From Hahella chejuensis KCTC 2396 (GTDB taxonomy: Bacteria > Pseudomonadota > Gammaproteobacteria > Pseudomonadales > Oleiphilaceae): a DNA stretch of 64,000 nucleotides. How positions within the stretch are numbered: the first letter of the stretch is position 1; every line of letters begins with the position of its first letter. Location of the stretch: the NCBI RefSeq assembly GCF_000012985.1, contig NC_007645.1, positions 5,664,581 to 5,728,580 on the forward strand, read 5' to 3'. The translations under genes and the position numbers were made by a program. Of this stretch, positions 62,647 to 64,000 are shown one piece after another. The notes under the pieces were generated by a model. That model was not told the DNA's origin and did not search any database. It was given only the letters and a program-made list of their open reading frames with translations.

Positions 62647-63725
62647 TTGCTTCCCTCCGTGGTCAGGCGCACTTGCAAGCCGGAGTGCATCTTACTCATG
62701 CCTGCCGCCACCACTTCATCGCCCTCTTCCAGGCCGGACAGAATTTGAATGCCGTTATTCTGAATCGCCCCAGTCGACACTGCGCGACGACTGACCACGC
62801 CCGTCGAGTCGTTTTCATGGCTGACCGTCCACACATAACGGCCGTCGCCGTCTTCCTGCACCACATGCGGAGGAACAAAAATAGCGCCATCCTGCCCCGT
62901 CGCTTGCGGTGGACGCCCTCTAACGGTGACGGTCATGCCAGGCAGAATGTTGTATTTAGGATTGGCCGGCATGCTGAAGGTCACATTGAACAAACGCGTG
63001 GCTTCATCCGCGCGGGAGGACACTTCTTTCAGTTTCAGGGGGAAACTCTCGCCGGGAATACCTGAGAACAACGCCTGCACTTCCGGCTCAGTCCCTTCCT
63101 GCGCGGTAATCATCAGGCCTTCAGGAATATCCACTTTCACCAACAGAGAAGAGATATCCTGCAGTGCGTAGATCGACTGCATGGCGGACACTTCTTCATA
63201 GTTCTCAACATAACGCTTAGCGATCCTGCCACTGAACGGAGCCTTCAATTCGGTGTACTCCAAATTTCTCTGCGCGGACTCCAGCGCCGCCTGGGCCGCA
63301 ATATCCTGCGCCTGTAATTTGCTGAAATCCGATTGCGAGATTACGCCTTTACCGATCAGGGATTTACCCCGCAAGAAATCATCATGGGCCTGCTGATAAT
63401 CCGCCTGACGACTTTTGAGCTGAATAAGAAAGTCCGTATCGTCCAGCTTCGCCAGCACCTCTCCTTCCTTCACAATCTGCCCTTCATTCGCGTTCAGACT
63501 GTGCAACTTGCCCGACACCCGAAACCCCAGCTCCGCCTTCTGCGCTGCATCCACCGTACCGGGAAATTCACGCCAGTTCGCATTCTCCACCGCTCCCACC
63601 ACAAGGGTCCTGACGGGGCGCAAAGGCTTCTCCTCTGTCGTCTGTTGGTCCGTTTCAGAACAACCTTGCAATACCCCAAGAGAAAGCAAAATCGCCATAA
63701 AACTGAACTTGCTTAGACTGGTCAT
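62643..63725 (-). CDS. RND efflux periplasmic adaptor lipoprotein
   Basis: A 360-residue membrane-fusion protein with GGGAG before the ATG. Lipobox Cys at 22 (LGVLQGC). It has a barrel-sandwich/lipoyl part (GKLHSLNANEGQIVKEGEVL), an alpha hairpin, LKAPFSGRIAKRYVENYEEV, and a beta-barrel domain. It couples the RND permease to an outer-membrane channel. First gene of the operon. Confidence 0.93.
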   Translation of the reverse strand: MTSLSKFSFMAILLSLGVLQGCSETDQQTTEEKPLRPVRTLVVGAVENANWREFPGTVDAAQKAELGFRVSGKLHSLNANEGQIVKEGEVLAKLDDTDFLIQLKSRQADYQQAHDDFLRGKSLIGKGVISQSDFSKLQAQDIAAQAALESAQRNLEYTELKAPFSGRIAKRYVENYEEVSAMQSIYALQDISSLLVKVDIPEGLMITAQEGTEPEVQALFSGIPGESFPLKLKEVSSRADEATRLFNVTFSMPANPKYNILPGMTVTVRGRPPQATGQDGAIFVPPHVVQEDGDGRYVWTVSHENDSTGVVSRRAVSTGAIQNNGIQILSGLEEGDEVVAAGMSKMHSGLQVRLTTEGSK

Positions 63726-63863
63726 CGTGACTCCCTAGCTGTTGATCTACTGTTAAATTTAACCGGGCGAACGCAAAGAAACGCTGCGTCTTGGAATGGT
63801 GGAATTATGGCTGGTAAGGGGGAGTGGGGCCAGTTTTCGTTTTATTAATATGGCAATGATATT

Positions 63864-63992
63864 GGCATGTTAATAATCAGGCGCATGGATGCGCCTGCGC
63901 GGCGGCTGGCCGCGGGAGACAGGGCCTGACCTGTGCAGGCCCTGTCGTTGCAGACAAATAGAAGGAAGCTATTTGTTTGCCTGATTAATAGT
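63864..63992 (-). repeat. Dispersed hairpin-rich repeat, copy C
   Basis: About 129 bp, opposite orientation to A and B. It begins GGCATGTTAATAATCAGGCG and ends with GCCTGATTAATAGT. It has all four hairpins: GCAGACAAATAG/CTATTTGTTTGC (one G-T position), AGGGCCTG/CAGGCCCT (loop 7), the palindrome GCGGCCAGCCGC-type, and GGCGCAT/ATGCGCC. It lies upstream of the RND operon, near the window end. The 138-bp gap between it and the adaptor gene has no clear promoter. Confidence 0.85.
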
Positions 63993-64000
63993 CTGGAGTC

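Noticed and set aside
61717-62748. Long open frame of 343 codons on the + strand, antisense to the RND pump gene
   Set aside because: It is His/Arg/Asn/Gln-rich, lacks a ribosome site and mirrors the codon pattern of the pump gene. It is a shadow frame.
15419-63992. Repeats read as a CRISPR array or an insertion sequence
   Set aside because: The copies are far apart, about 130 bp long, without regular spacers, and contain no ORF for a transposase.
1-64000. tRNA, rRNA or known small RNA genes
   Set aside because: I saw no cloverleaf or rRNA-like sequence on either strand while reading. A covariance-model scan (tRNAscan-SE, Infernal with Rfam) would be decisive.

Overview
The window looks like a piece of chromosome from a free-living marine gammaproteobacterium. 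My best guess is a Hahella-like member of the Oceanospirillales. That guess rests on the overall protein character, a GC content in the mid-50s by eye, a pgaABCD operon, an Ada operon, AGCS and RND transporters, and many secreted proteins. I see no rRNA, tRNA, CRISPR array, phage or transposase gene. The genus is inference, not shown by the sequence.

Layout. 0-2.4 kb: a small acidic protein, then a secreted matrixin-type metalloprotease and a secreted partner. 2.5-6 kb: an orphan response regulator, then an HscC-type Hsp70 overlapping a J-like membrane protein that lacks the HPD motif. 6.3-10.6 kb: two large secreted proteins, an HExxH domain joined to RCC1-type repeats, and an AbfB-type domain joined to a Vps62-like domain. 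10.7-15.2 kb: a hybrid sensor kinase, a coupled small ORF, a LuxR-type regulator and an orphan periplasmic binding protein. 15.6-20 kb: a run of minus-strand small or uncharacterised genes. 20.3-23.7 kb: haloalkane dehalogenase-like hydrolase, polyphosphate:AMP phosphotransferase and fatty acid hydroxylase. 23.9-31.6 kb: a five-gene minus-strand cluster, SWIM zinc finger, DUF5691, MoxR AAA+ ATPase, DUF5682 and VWA. It is largely translationally coupled and is the best candidate here for a poorly understood multi-gene system.

31.8-41.5 kb: AraC regulator, DUF3301, GNAT, a cold-shock protein next to RNase R, arylamine N-acetyltransferase, EamA transporter, Crp-like regulator, and an ada plus 2OG-oxygenase DNA-alkylation-repair operon. 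41.5-44.8 kb: a loose region with an orphan protein, a frameshifted gene remnant, a coiled-coil membrane protein, a globin and a TetR repressor. 44.9-46.5 kb: an unusual 2OG-Fe(II) dioxygenase fused to a WD40 propeller, divergent from the TetR gene across two matching operator-like repeats. 46.9-52.9 kb: pgaABCD for the biofilm polymer poly-beta-1,6-GlcNAc, closed by a strong terminator. 53-54.6 kb: AGCS symporter. 54.9-58.2 kb: an ECF42-like sigma factor with DGPF/YciI partners, including a decayed YciI copy. 58.3-63.7 kb: DUF3052, a secreted protein and an RND efflux pair.

A dispersed repeat of about 130 bp occurs four times (15.4, 22.8, 41.5 and 63.9 kb). It has imperfect terminal inverted repeats and up to four internal hairpins, and base changes between copies compensate each other in two stems. 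One shortened copy supplies the last codons and the stop of a protein-coding gene.
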